Part shown: positions 55,401-64,000 of the stretch, one piece after another
Numbering within the stretch: the first letter of the stretch is position 1
Layout of the letters: every line of letters starts with the position of its first letter
Assembly (NCBI RefSeq): GCF_958450345.1
Contig: NC_088783.1
Location: 97,521,302-97,585,301, forward strand
DNA length: 64,000 bases
Source: Calliphora vicina
Taxonomy: Eukaryota; Arthropoda; Insecta; Diptera; Calliphoridae
Direction of reading: 5' to 3'
Notes under the pieces: generated by a model
The model's database searches: none
What the model was told of the DNA's origin: nothing
What the model saw: only the letters and a program-made list of their open reading frames with translations
Position numbers and translations under genes: made by a program

Positions 55401-58400
55401 GGATACCCAACAAAATATTGAGCAATGTTTAGACCATATTTGTTAAAATAATATCTAAGTTTCCATTGTTTTGTCAATGCCGTAATAAAGAAATCTTTTA
55501 ATTTTGTTTTCTCATTTTTAGAATTTAATTAATTATGTCCTACAAAAATGTTAAAATTTTTTAAAAAATTATTTCAGATTTTAGGCCACTAATGAAATAT
55601 TTGGAAAAGTTTCCATTGTGGAAATAAGTGAAATGAATTCCGAATGAAATTTCGCAATATATATTCCCAATTTTATATAAAAGATGATAGAACGTAATTA
55701 TTCAATATTCAAACTAAAAAAACGATCAGTGTGACTTATGTGTATCGTACAAACATCACAAATTATACATACATATAAGAATCAGCTGGTTTCAATATGG
55801 TAATAGAAAATAAACCAAAGAAAATGTCAAAATGGTTGTGGTTTTATTTTTTCCATTGCTTTGCACTTTTTTCTTCTATATTTCTACGATTTTACACACA
55901 GATTAGTACTATATGTAAAATTTTAAAAAAGCAAACTTTAATATTGATTTTATGACGTTTTTTGATTATCCTGTAAAATAAATAAAAGTGCAGTTACGTC
56001 GATATTACGATATGGAGGTTGCGTGATTGCTAGATTTACTTCTGGATTTAAGTTTGATTGAGAATTTATAATTGGACGTAAATACCAAATACAATCACAG
56101 AAACCGAGAGGGATATAAAATTCTGTTTCTTGTAAATAATATTGTATATCAATCAAAATTAAACTAATATATAAGCTTATTTTTTAATATTTATGTATTT
56201 ATCTTAGAATTGTACATAAGTATTCAATTTGTAAATGCAATGTTGGTATTATATTGCAAAAATCTAATTAAATGGTCAAATAATAGTAATACTATTTGTG
56301 TAACAACAGATAGATATTAAAAAATAAAAAATGCTACTTACATGATTAACTGCATTTAAAACAATATTAAGTTTCTGCCGCTGTCCTTCTTCCGATTGAG
56401 TCACTTCTAGAACATCTAATTTTTTGCCAGTTAACTTTTCCCATAATTTATGCAACACCTACAAACCATTTTATTTAGTTATAGGATTATATTCGAAAAT
56501 TATATGACAATATTACCTGCCCGTCGTACATATCTTCATCAATACTTTGAACAATAATACGCTGTTCAGCTAGCTCATCATTTATCCAATCTATTAAAAT
56601 CTGCTGAAGTTTCAATACCTCAGGATCGCTTATCGACTGAGGATCAATTACAGCACGCTGCTCATGATCACCTATGTTAAGTATGTTAAACAATTGGTGA
56701 TTAACAGTTATATTGAAAAGTTAATGACAATAAACTTACGTAGGGCATAATCTTCTGGAGGAATGTCAAATTGACTGGGAGCTCCTGGTGAATCTATTGC
56801 ATGTTTACCCTCTTCCTGAACTTTTTGCACTTCAAATATTATATTTAGACAATTAAGAATAACGTTATTTAAATAAAAAAATATGTGCATATTTTTAAAA
56901 AATGTTTTAATTTTTATAATTCCTAATAGTGTATATTGAAAGAATATACAATTCCAATCATATGTGTATGCATATTGGGTTCGCATAAAACTTTTATAAG
57001 AATACTAGCATATCCATTTTATTTGTTCATTGTCTGCAGATAGTGTTATGTATTGTCATATATGGATCTTTTGAAAACAATTAAAAAATCATTAAGATTT
57101 GTTTTATTTTAAAATAAGATTTTTGTTTTATTATTTTAAATAGCTATTTGTTTTAAAATTGTATGTTTTGTTTTTTAAATGTCTTTGTTATTATTTATAT
57201 ACATTGATAATTTTCAATTATTTGAATGCATGTTGTAAAAAATTTTTCAAAGTTAAGGCGTATTGAATAAACATTGTTATATTTAATGTCGACTTTGAGG
57301 TTAGGTTAGGCTGTTTATTTTCTGAAGGAATTTGTAATAGATTATTACAGATAGAAACAAATTACAGTTTTCAAGAAAGTAATATCATACCGTATGGTTA
57401 TTTGCAAGAGAAATTGCAGTTTGTGTGCATGTATGGGTTAAAAATAAAAAAATCGCAACAACATCAAGCAACAGAATGAAATATTTGTATTTTTACGCTC
57501 TATTGTTTGCAACTAAATGGGTTATTTGTATTTTTTACGCTCTTTCTGTGTGTTTTGTTTACTGTCGGGTTGTGTACGTGTAAATTCACGAAAATGTTCG
57601 TAATCTCAACAATATGAACGCCTACCAATGATCTAAAGATATATCACTTAGCCCATGCAAATTCCATTATTTATGTGGGAGCAGTGATTTAAGATTGTTT
57701 TGAAACATACAATGCAAAAACAGCTTCCATATTTCTCCTGCAACCAATCAAAAAGTTGAATCCACTCACTCCTAAATTTCCGCTTTGTTTTGCAACTTTA
57801 TTCACTACAAAAAAGTAAAATTATAGATATTTTATTCATATTTATTTTCTATCATTGCCGTTTGATGTTTGGTTTTCTCCGTCAGCATCAATTGCCAGTC
57901 TTGAAGTTTTTGAAAGATATCTAAAAATACTACATATTTTAACTATTAAATAAAATTGTAAAAAAAATAACTTTTCTGCGGCCTTTTGTTTAAGAAATAC
58001 AAGTGTTTGTTTACATTTAATTTGCACTGACACTATGATTTTGATGTTTTTCATATAAATGCAAAGATGTTATACATTTAACAGCGTTAACCCATTTCTT
58101 ACCGCCGTGTGTTTGAACACACGTTTATCATTTCTTAACTTTGAGTAAATATAAAACACAGAAATGATAACATAAGAAGTTCCTGAAATTTGTATCAAAA
58201 AATTCCAAAGTTTAAATTTCCGGTAATTTATGAGTTAAGTTCAATAATCAGGGTTTCCAACTATTTTATTTCACACATGTTTTTTATTTGTTATCTTTAA
58301 ATTTAAAAACTATAAATTTTAAAAATATTAATTGTATTTCCTACCAAAAAATTAAACAAACCAACCAAACTACCAATCGTACTTGTAAATAAAATCTACC

Positions 58401-58828
58401 ACTTTTGGTCCAATTGGACCAAAGCGGCAACGCTGATCTAAAGCCAATTTTCAATAGTAGTGGTTTGCAGAGCGAGAGAAAATATAAAATTTTCCATTTT
58501 CCAACAAGATCAAAGTTCCCAAATGTACCCATTATTTTGACCGTGACTGTATGCATAATAAAAAAAACAATGACGTAATGGATTTTATAAACAACCATCT
58601 GCAACAATACATATTTGTTTTCCAATAAATTAAATCGCAAATCTAATTTTTTTTGAAGTTACTTGTTCAAACCATATTAAAATTCAAAAAAGCTTTTGTT
58701 TTTTTACCTTCTTTAGTTCCTTTCTTCCTTCCTAATGTACTAAACTTATCCCAGAAACTTTCTTCTTTTTCTCCCGATTTAATTGCATTGCTTGAATGAG
58801 GCGATTTTGGTCGGCTTAAGGTGCTCAT
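43371..58828 (-). CDS. parvin: parvin (actopaxin-type CH-domain protein), seven coding exons
   Basis: Joining 58708-58828, 56740-56829, 56517-56671, 56342-56458, 45604-45788, 43513-43871 and 43371-43447 gives 1104 nt, 367 aa plus stop. Every intron is GT-AG with compatible phase. Parvin binds integrin-linked kinase and links integrin adhesions to actin in the ILK-PINCH-parvin complex, important at muscle attachment sites. Residues 1-70 are a basic N-terminal region with an ESFWDKFSTLGRKKG motif. The first CH domain runs at about 86-192 (LQQILIDWINDELAE, VLHKLWEKLTGKKL, IVAILHLLVALVRHFRAP). The second, ILK-binding one in the family, runs at about 253-358 (VVKKSLITFVNKHL, DFRDGVYLCLLMGLLGGFF, DLKSTLRVLYSLFT). 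The length equals what I recall for Drosophila parvin. Introns 2, 3 and 6 are 58-68 bp; introns 1, 4 and 5 carry TEs. No coding damage seen. Confidence 0.96.
43513..43871 (-). CDS. parvin: parvin exon 6
   Basis: Acceptor ATAACAG|AAAG, donor CCTGAAG|GTATAT. Encodes the inter-CH linker and most of CH2. Confidence 0.95.
43923..45579. mobile_element. foldback element in parvin intron 5
   Basis: 1657 bp with inverted termini GGGGGATTTCATGTCAAGTG and inverse, flanked by ATATAT. The arms pair almost base for base from about 44040-44620 with 44975-45540. The left arm has an extra segment of about 80 bp (43959-44038) bounded by ATCG microhomology and deleted from the right arm. A module of about 180 bp with GGGATGCGAGTGGGATATC occurs four times in one orientation (about 44350, 44535, 44708, 44886) and twice inverted (about 45030, 45217). 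No ORF. Confidence 0.92.
45604..45788 (-). CDS. parvin: parvin exon 5
   Basis: Acceptor TTTGTAG|ACATTG, donor GCACA|GTAAGT. Encodes TLGFHQKIPKWSVESVHSK onward, the end of CH1. Confidence 0.94.
45895..45955. mobile_element. solo Tc1-type terminus in parvin intron 4
   Basis: CAGTGGTTGACAAAGCAATG and the next 40 bp closely match the left terminus of the Tc1 element at 50048. No partner end nearby. Confidence 0.75.
46244..46312 (-). ncRNA. tRNA-derived repeat (SINE head or tRNA pseudogene)
   Basis: On the minus strand an A-box-like TGGTGTAGTGAG is followed by GACTAGCAGTC, an anticodon-arm-like stem, then a B-box-like GGTCGACAC, and within a few bases a run of eight T (Pol III terminator). The acceptor ends do not pair, so it is not a functional tRNA. 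A tRNA-derived SINE is the likeliest reading. Confidence 0.45.
46851..46936. repeat. 86-bp palindrome inside the LINE
   Basis: Arms of about 35 bp (GAACATTTTC...TTGAAAACAA and inverse, with a 3-base asymmetry) around a 20-bp loop. The first arm fits the LINE frame; the second begins at its end. No TSD. Confidence 0.8.
47822..48512. mobile_element. MITE inserted in the LINE RT, GGCCCATAATCATAG ends
   Basis: 691 bp, inverted ends GGCCCATAATCATAGTC and inverse, TSD AAT (47819-47821, 48513-48515). Removing it rejoins the RT frame before GVPQG. Confidence 0.85.
49513..49753. mobile_element. piggyBac-like MITE
   Basis: 241 bp, ends CCCTTTCAG/CTGAAAGGG, flanked by TTAA on both sides (49509-49512, 49754-49757), the piggyBac TSD. 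Contains the palindrome GTCGAATATATTCGAC. Confidence 0.78.
50631..50814 (+). repeat. copia 5' LTR
   Basis: 184 bp, near-identical to 54698-54886, which has one extra TTTTA. Confidence 0.9.
50819..51446 (+). pseudogene. copia gag
   Basis: Capsid-type start with FAKLNADNYHLWKFKLELVL (50819-51211), typical copia gag. A frameshift at about 51205 leads to 51216-51446 with WLVAMLLSSLPPSYDTLVTAL. The nucleocapsid knuckle after 51446 is disrupted by a stop; only CKAKGD-like residues remain. Confidence 0.85.
51560..54660 (+). pseudogene. copia pol: protease, integrase, RT, RNase H
   Basis: Protease SWVLDFGAICHI (about 51575) has DFG where the active site should be DSG. Integrase (51625-52479) has the HHCC module (HYWHKVFGH...CINCKMTKA), HTDVCGPM and KSDNGGEY. 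The codon for the catalytic glutamate in NGIAxRKNRS is TAA (52477-52479), so the frame stops there. The rest (52504-52815) has the copia core end, with a further stop. RT (52964-54019) has WVDAMKEEYTSL, VHFDVKSAFLNGDL, SIYGLKQAAHVWN and YVDDILVA. After another stop, RNase H (54041-54553) has SGYVFQINGGTISW and ALSSTEAEFIALS. Domain order PR-IN-RT-RH is diagnostic of copia. Confidence 0.92.
54698..54886 (+). repeat. copia 3' LTR
   Basis: 189 bp. Differences from the 5' copy include a 5-bp repeat insertion and a few substitutions. Confidence 0.9.
55620..56341. other. rest of parvin intron 4
   Basis: No TE ends recognised. A 68-codon minus-strand frame (55950-56156) has a balanced composition (SQSNLNPEVNLAITQPPYRN) but matches nothing I know and is not part of the parvin reading frame. 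Confidence 0.4.
56342..56458 (-). CDS. parvin: parvin exon 4
   Basis: Acceptor TTGTAG|GTG, donor AATCAT|GTAAGT, 39 codons. It precedes the 10.5-kb TE-filled intron 4. Confidence 0.94.
56517..56671 (-). CDS. parvin: parvin exon 3
   Basis: Acceptor ACATAG|GT, donor GGGCAG|GTAATA. Start of the first CH domain. Confidence 0.94.
56740..56829 (-). CDS. parvin: parvin exon 2
   Basis: Acceptor TTTGAAG|TG, donor CTAC|GTAAGT. Encodes VQKVQEEGKHAIDSPG and IPPEDYALR. Confidence 0.92.
56830..58707. other. parvin intron 1
   Basis: 1878 bp, no coding sequence seen. Near its 5' end (58.25-58.44 kb) it includes a fragment of the CAGCGTTGCC hAT family. Confidence 0.55.
58250..58435. mobile_element. hAT fragment, CAGCGTTGCC family
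   Basis: The right end TTGGACCAAAGCGGCAACGCTG (58414-58435) and ACCAACCAAACTACC match the inverse of 13384-13490. The left end CAGGGTTTCCAAC is diverged. No TSD match. Confidence 0.6.
58708..58828 (-). CDS. parvin: parvin exon 1
   Basis: ATG at 58828-58826 (MSTLSRPKSPHSS). An upstream in-frame ATG at 58891 gives an implausible hydrophobic extension in AT-rich sequence. Ends GAAG|GTAAAA, phase 1. Confidence 0.92.
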
Positions 58829-59228
58829 TTTTATAAAAATTATAAGTAAACGAAAACAATAAATCGACGATAAATTAAATAAACTTATCAATGAAAAATT
58901 TCGTAAACAGATATTAAAATGTATATCAAGCCGAATTTATACAGGGTGGTGGCAGTTCTACAAAAACACGATTGGTGTTACCAAATGTCAAAATCTGAAT
59001 TGAAAAATGAAAAGAAAACTGTATTAAAACTTAATATAGTGTCGATATTTGAATAGTGTGGGTTTAACTTATTTATGTGAAAAAAATATTTTGTTAACAA
59101 GCATTAAACATGTAGATATTGAAATATAAAACATGCTTTGACAAACGCTAGAACCAAACAAGCGAAAAAGAGTAAACATCTGTTTGAATGACTCCACCTT
59201 GATTTATATGGTTTATATTGGCAACGCC

Positions 59229-59419
59229 CAAGGTGCATTTAATAAGGTGCCATCGGCAGCACAGCTGATTATAGAAATAGCACGCACAAATGTCAAACTA
59301 CATATATAAAAAATATTCGCCCGTACGTCCGTATGTCAAACTCTATATATAAAAAATAAGTGAATTCGCTTGTATTTATTTCAATTCGCCACTGCTGTCA
59401 CCTTGTTAAATACGCCTTG
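59229..59419. mobile_element. 191-bp hAT MITE
   Basis: Exact family length, TSD GCAACGCC (59221-59228, 59420-59427). Near-identical to 12719-12909. Lies 400 bp upstream of the parvin start codon. Confidence 0.94.
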
Positions 59420-59427
59420 GCAACGCC

Positions 59428-60350
59428 CAAGTTATATCGTCAACGTCAAAATATTAAATTGGGAACATTGTCTACACAAGGAATATTTATTAACATCTCC
59501 ACGAGCAACTTTTATTTGTTAAGTTTACACAGTAAGATTTTTCTAGCACGAATGCTTACTTTATTGGCAAGAGAGGCAAGAGGAATAGAAAGGGGTACAC
59601 ACTCTGATGTACTTGCAATTCGTTTTGTGTTTTCGTTCGTAATACCTGTCACAGTGCGGGAAAAAACGTGCCACGCATATGATACCTACCAATTCTATCC
59701 ATTTAGTGTATTATTATATCAAAATTTATGTCTAAAAAGTGTCCAGAGAGAAGATAATGTTTCCAATTCTGCTTCTTGCATTAAAATGGAAATATTTTAT
59801 TGCATTCCAGTTATGAAAACACTATGCATATACTTATTTACATTAAAAATAAATAAAATAATGATATAACTTAACTTAATATGACTTTAAAAATTAGTTA
59901 TTGCACTAACTCTATACCTTTAAAAAAAACTTTATTTATTGATACGCTTTTAACAAACTTTATTTATCACTATTTAATTTGAACTTAAGTTAAAACACAC
60001 ACTTTTTATTTAACACAACCGATGATTTTAAAATTCATAAATATACTGAGTATTGTCATGTTCTTCTTCTTTCTTTTAAAATGTAAACAGTAAAAAGTCG
60101 GTATTAATGTAATTTGTTATTGTAAAATTTGTCACTAACCACAAATAATATTCTTTTGTATACTAAAATGGATCGTTTTTTTTTTATCATAATGTACTTT
60201 TTTATATTATCTATTAAGTAAATTTTTAGGGATCTTTGTTTGTAACTAAAATGTACTTTAAGATGAGCATAATTCGATAGTAATGTAATTTGTTTTTGTA
60301 AAATGTTTTTTATATGCTGAGTAACATTTTTGCGACACAAAAGAGACACA
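59428..60350. other. no gene seen upstream of parvin
   Basis: An open plus frame (59360-59869) overlaps the MITE and has no recognisable domain. The rest is AT-rich. Confidence 0.45.
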
Positions 60351-60450
60351 TTTTAGTGTCAGATGAAACTGAAATATTGAAGCAGAGTTTAACACATATT
60401 ATTAGAAAATAAAAGTTTTGAGAACCCTTTGTCATTTTTTGAACTCAACA
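60351..60450. mobile_element. inverted fragment of the CAGCGTTGCC hAT family
   Basis: About 100 bp match the inverse of 61757-61850 in copy B (AAACTCTGCTTCAATAT, TTTTGAACTCAACAC). Confidence 0.7.
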
Positions 60451-60619
60451 CTAACTTCCAATTGCTGGCAGGGATATAACTAATTTTGGCATACCACCAC
60501 GTGATGGCCAATGTTGTATAAGTAATGAAAATAATTTTTTTAAGTCATTTTGAATCAAAAACATCACGCACCAACTCCAATTTCTACAATAAAAGAATTT
60601 TTTTTTTCTTAAAAATTAT

Positions 60620-60735
60620 CCCACATATGCATAAACAGTTTTTAAACTTATAACAGGTTTATCAAACAAAATTTCCATACAAAATTTGTTTTATAAACCT
60701 TTGATAAATTTATAAAATGTTTATGCATATGGGGG
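60620..60735. mobile_element. short MITE, CATATGCATAAAC arms
   Basis: Inverted arms CCACATATGCATAAAC and inverse, with an inner AACAGGTTTATC/TTTGATAAA pair. Related to the repeat at 42740. Confidence 0.65.
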
Positions 60736-61101
60736 TATATAAATAATTTAATTTTTTTTTGTGTGAGGAAACTTCCCTTATTTAAAAATTATCTTTTGAA
60801 GTATGTCCGCAGTTATTATTAAAATAAAATATATTGTATTTCAAAATAATTGAAAATATTTAATGAAAAACTTTATTGCGTGTAACGATAAAAGTCGTTC
60901 CCTCGTTTTTATAGCACAATTATTGTTTTTATTATTTTTATTTTTATGGTATAATTGATTTGAAATGAATTAAAGTTACTTTGTATTGTTATTTTTTAAA
61001 CTTAACGGCTATTTATTAAGCAACGCCATCTAGGTGTAAGAATCGTACTTAAGCTAAGATCACATACAATTAAATGCAACTATGTATACTAAGGCCCTAA
61101 T

Positions 61102-61292
61102 CAAGGTGCATTTAATAAGGTGCCTTCGGCAGCACTGCTGATTATAGAAATAGCACGCACAAATGTCAAACTACATATATAAAAAATATTCGCCCGTACG
61201 CCCGTATGTCAAACTCTACATATAAAAAATAAGTGAATTCGCCTGTATTTATTTCAATTCGCCACTGCTGTCACCTTGTTAAATACGCCTTG
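61102..61292. mobile_element. 191-bp hAT MITE
   Basis: TSD GCCCTAAT (61094-61101, 61293-61300). Same family as 12719, with a few substitutions. Confidence 0.94.
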
Positions 61293-61451
61293 GCCCTAAT
61301 TTTGTAAATCACTTCACAAAGTGATATTTATATGGAAAGCAAAAACAAAATTTCAAAAATTTTAAAAATTTGTTTTTGTTTTATACCTAAGATACCTTTT
61401 TAGCAACTAAGGATTTGACTGCTGTCTTCAGTGTGTTTTATGATAAGATTT

Positions 61452-61460
61452 TGGTATATA
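61452..61460 (+). promoter_or_regulatory. candidate TATA box of an unassigned transcription unit
   Basis: GGTATATAAGGAGG lies just before the hAT copy B insertion. If the hAT element is removed, about 30 bp downstream comes the GC-richer GAAACAGGTAGTCTTCACTG. With 62611-62886 and 63409-63540 this could be an LTR (U3/R/U5) or a host promoter and leader. No second LTR seen. Confidence 0.3.
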
Positions 61461-61477
61461 AGGAGGTTAGTTAGGGT

Positions 61478-62610
61478 CAGCGTTGTCGCTTTGGTCCAAT
61501 TGGACCAAAATTGGTAGTTTCAAGTTAACAAATTGACTTTTGGTAGTTTGGTTGGTTTATTCCGATATTTGTCGTATTTGGGTAGGCTACGATATTTCTG
61601 AATACATAAGTATTTTTAAGAACAAAATAATTAAAATAATAACGAAAAAACTACTTATATTAAGCCAAAATAATAAAACTACATATTTGCAAAATATGAA
61701 GATATCATTTTCTTAAATATTTAGTTTAGTCAGGTAAATGTGTATTTATTTAGTAGTGTTGAGTTCAAAAAATGACAAAGGGCTCTCAAAACTTTTATTT
61801 TCTAATAATATGTGTTAAACTCTGCTTCAATATTTCAGTTTCATCTGACACTTTAAATATCCAATTATGGAAATTAGGACGCGTAATTTATTTCTATATG
61901 AAACTTACTTGTGTTGAATTTTTTCGGGATACCAACACTTTTAGGAGTTTTATGCTCGTTTAAGTAATTTTCGGAAGAGGGCCTTATATGGGAGCTATGG
62001 TCAATTATGAATTGAATTTTTAGGTGTAATTTATTTGTAAAAATGTTATTTAATATCTATATAAATCAAGCATTTATGACGGATAATGTCTTATTTCTGG
62101 ATGACATTTATATGGGGGCTATGTGAAATACTTGGACAACTAGCTAGACAGACGCATGGAAGGACATCGTTAAATCGACTCAAAAATAAAATCTCGAAAA
62201 CTGAACGATTTTAACATATTTATGATTGTAGTGTTATTAAATAACTTTCTTCCTCTGGGTAATTTTATAGCAGCAATAATATAATTTTTAGTTAACTATT
62301 AATTTTGAAACGAATCAATATAGCCAAGGCGTATTTAACAAGGTGACAGCAGTGGCGAATTGAAATAAATACAGGCGAATTCACTTATTTTTTATATATA
62401 GAGTTTGACATACGGGCGTACTGGCGAATATTTTTTATATATGTAGTTTGACATTTGTGCGTAATATTTCTATAATCAGCTGTGCTGCCGATGGCACCTT
62501 ATTAAATGCACCTTGAATATAGCATTTCTCAAATATTTTAAATTTGGTAGGTTTTGGTAGTTTTTAATTAGAAATTAGGTAGGAAAAATATTTTATGAGT
62601 GGCAACGCTG
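61478..62610. mobile_element. hAT non-autonomous element copy B, CAGCGTTGYC ends
   Basis: Ends CAGCGTTGTC/GGCAACGCTG, TSD GTTAGGGT/GTTAGAGT (7/8). Lacks the two insertions of copy A but carries the MITE at 62325 and about 360 bp of extra sequence (61860-62215) with the TTATATGGGGGCTATG motif common in fly repeats. Confidence 0.88.
62325..62515. mobile_element. 191-bp hAT MITE, inverse orientation
   Basis: TSD AATATAGC (62317-62324, 62516-62523). Copy A has the empty site (CATATAGCATTTCTC at 15221). Confidence 0.94.
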
Positions 62611-62886
62611 GTTAGAGTAGAAACAGGTAGTCTTCACTGAGCTTCGAGCAGGTAAGACGGATTACTTGTACGGCGGTTGGACCGCTGGCAAATAGTTTAT
62701 CTTATTGAGTGAGTTATTGCTTGAGAATACTCTGTTGGTAGATGAAGTGGTGTTGTTGTGGAGTTTGGAATTCCCAACAACACACTTATCTGAAAAGTGG
62801 AAGTTGCACCAGTTGCGAATACTCTCGTGGTTGGACCGCAAGAGTATAGCCGCTCGTGGGAACTTCCACGAGCGGAAAGTTTAAAG

Positions 62887-63400
62887 CAAAGTATAACAAG
62901 TAGTCCAACTCTTTGACAGCAGTACCTAACTCTAAACATGTGTTAGTGAAAAAGTACCTAACTACATGTGTTAGTAACAAAAATGTACATGTGTTGGTGC
63001 CTTTTCAATTTTCACCAGACCTACAGAGTTCTATAAAATTGTGTTAAGTTTCAATTTGTATGATTTTCAATACCAAAAATTGAAACTCTGTTCTATAATT
63101 GAAATTCTACCACAAATAAAATTAAGTGTCAAAACTTAAAAAAATATATTTTTTTCATTTGTTCAAAATAAACGCATTTTGGAAATAAATGTGTGATGCA
63201 AATGTTAAAAAAATTAGCAAAATATTGTGTAAAAGTGTAATAAAGTAGTTCGGTATATATTTAGTCGGAAAATCAAAGTTAAAATGTCTATTATTTTGAA
63301 GTGTTTAATTCTCTCACAAGGGTGTTGAATTCACACGCTACTCGTATATGTGAGAGAGTAATTTTAAAAAATTGAGAGTCGGACTACTTGGTATACTTTG
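62887..63400 (-). mobile_element. hAT element, CAAAGTATA ends, uninterrupted copy
   Basis: 514 bp, inverted ends CAAAGTATAACAAGTAGTCC / GGACTACTTGGTATACTTTG, perfect TSD GTTTAAAG (62879-62886, 63401-63408). It is the undisturbed form of the element split at 9586-15361. Confidence 0.92.
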
Positions 63401-63408
63401 GTTTAAAG

Positions 63409-64000
63409 TATAAGAATAAAGTTTATAACGTATTTTGAAAACGTTGTGTTCTTATTTCTCTCAGTCTACAAAATATAAATTTTTGTAATGAACCACTGGC
63501 ACCGGCGAGTATACACCAGCCAGAGACAACGTTACATGCGTTTGTTGCGTGAACTTTTTTAACAACCGCGAAAAACTAATACCGCTGTTTTTCGTATATT
63601 TTAATGCTCTATTCGACTATTTTTGCATATTTGCAAAAAATGTCAATTATTATATCCCTAATGTGCAAACTGCAATAAAAATCTTTGTGTGTAAACGCGA
63701 ATGCAAGTTTAAGGAAGAAAAATAAAATCTTATGCGTGAAAAATCTTACTGTGTAAATGTCACAGATTATGATATATATCGTTGGTGGCCAAATACTACC
63801 CCGGGGTAGTTATGTTATTCTCACTAATACATACGCAATACGAATGCTCTAAGTTAAAACACAAAGTAAACTCAAAACAAAAACAATTTCATAAAATTTT
63901 TTCAGTGCAAAGCACACGCATTCCATTTGTGTACTCCCAGCAAAAATTGAGGCTACTCCCTACACGCGTGAAAAAAGTACTCCTCAAAGGACTAGGACTA
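63409..64000. other. unassigned non-coding sequence
   Basis: No ORF. It begins with ATAAGAATAAAGTTTATAA and contains TGGCACCGGCGAGTATACAC (63499-63518), which could be a primer site if the upstream segment is an LTR. Unproven. Confidence 0.35.

Larger units (their letters stand above)
50048..55619 (+). mobile_element. Tc1-like transposon with IR/DR ends, split by copia
   Basis: The left end CAGTGGTTGACAAAACAATG follows TA (50046-50047). The right end matches inversely (ATTTGGAAAAGTTTCCATTG, to 55619) but lacks the last 14 bp or so. Each side also has an inner repeat: GACAAAACAATGGAAACTTT at 50249 and its inverse at about 55458. Two direct repeats per arm is the IR/DR layout known in some Tc1 elements. 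Without the copia insert it is about 1.3 kb. Confidence 0.87.

Noticed and set aside
56459..56739. Stops between parvin ORF pieces as pseudogene evidence
   Set aside because: They lie in 58-bp and 68-bp introns with clean GT-AG boundaries and matching phases.
58826..58891. Upstream ATG at 58891 as parvin start
   Set aside because: The added residues are hydrophobic, AT-rich and unlike the family; MSTLSRPKSPH fits the known N-terminus.
59360..59869. 169-aa plus-strand ORF upstream of parvin
   Set aside because: Starts inside the 191-bp MITE and has no recognisable domain or coding bias.

Overview
The window is eukaryotic, AT-rich and almost entirely made of transposable elements (TEs). Exactly one host gene is recognisable: parvin, the ILK-binding actopaxin-type protein with two calponin-homology domains. 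All seven coding exons are present on the minus strand (43371-58828), giving 367 aa, the length I recall for the fly protein. The protein closely resembles my recollection of Drosophila parvin, and the TE families are Gypsy, BEL/Pao, copia, jockey-like and Ingi/Vingi-like LINEs, Transib, hAT, PIF/Harbinger-like, Tc1 and piggyBac-like. Together these point to a higher fly (Diptera, Cyclorrhapha), perhaps one with a TE-rich genome such as a calyptrate. I cannot name the species.

Layout. 1-444: unassigned. 445-7872: two decayed Gypsy elements of one family, head to head, with a tRNA-Leu primer site. 7835-9750: a 956-bp tandem segmental duplication that includes the Gypsy-2 break. 9.6-15.4 kb: a nest of hAT and PIF-like elements, where 8-bp and 3-bp target-site duplications (TSDs) and internal empty sites let the insertion order be read. 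16.4-19.6 kb: a second nest with TTA/TAA TSDs. 19.9-28.5 kb: a TIR element carrying a Transib (RAG1-like transposase pseudogene, CACAATG end), which is itself split by a LINE. 28.7-41.7 kb: two hAT copies, a complete-length BEL/Pao element with 5-bp TSD, a small repeat-family pseudogene, and a 2A-bearing LINE inserted in the second hAT copy. 43.4-58.8 kb: parvin. Its intron 5 holds a 1.66-kb foldback element. Its 10.5-kb intron 4 holds a Tc1 end, a tRNA-like repeat, a LINE, two MITEs, and a Tc1 split by copia. 58.8-64 kb: further hAT MITEs and an unassigned promoter-like segment.

The TE proteins are broken by stops, frameshifts and deletions, with two exceptions: the unusual third ORF of the BEL element (30441-31487) and the 2A/PHD ORF of the LINE (41099-41698). 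Parvin is intact, with GT-AG boundaries and matching phases at all six introns. All family names come from reading motifs by eye; no database search was possible.
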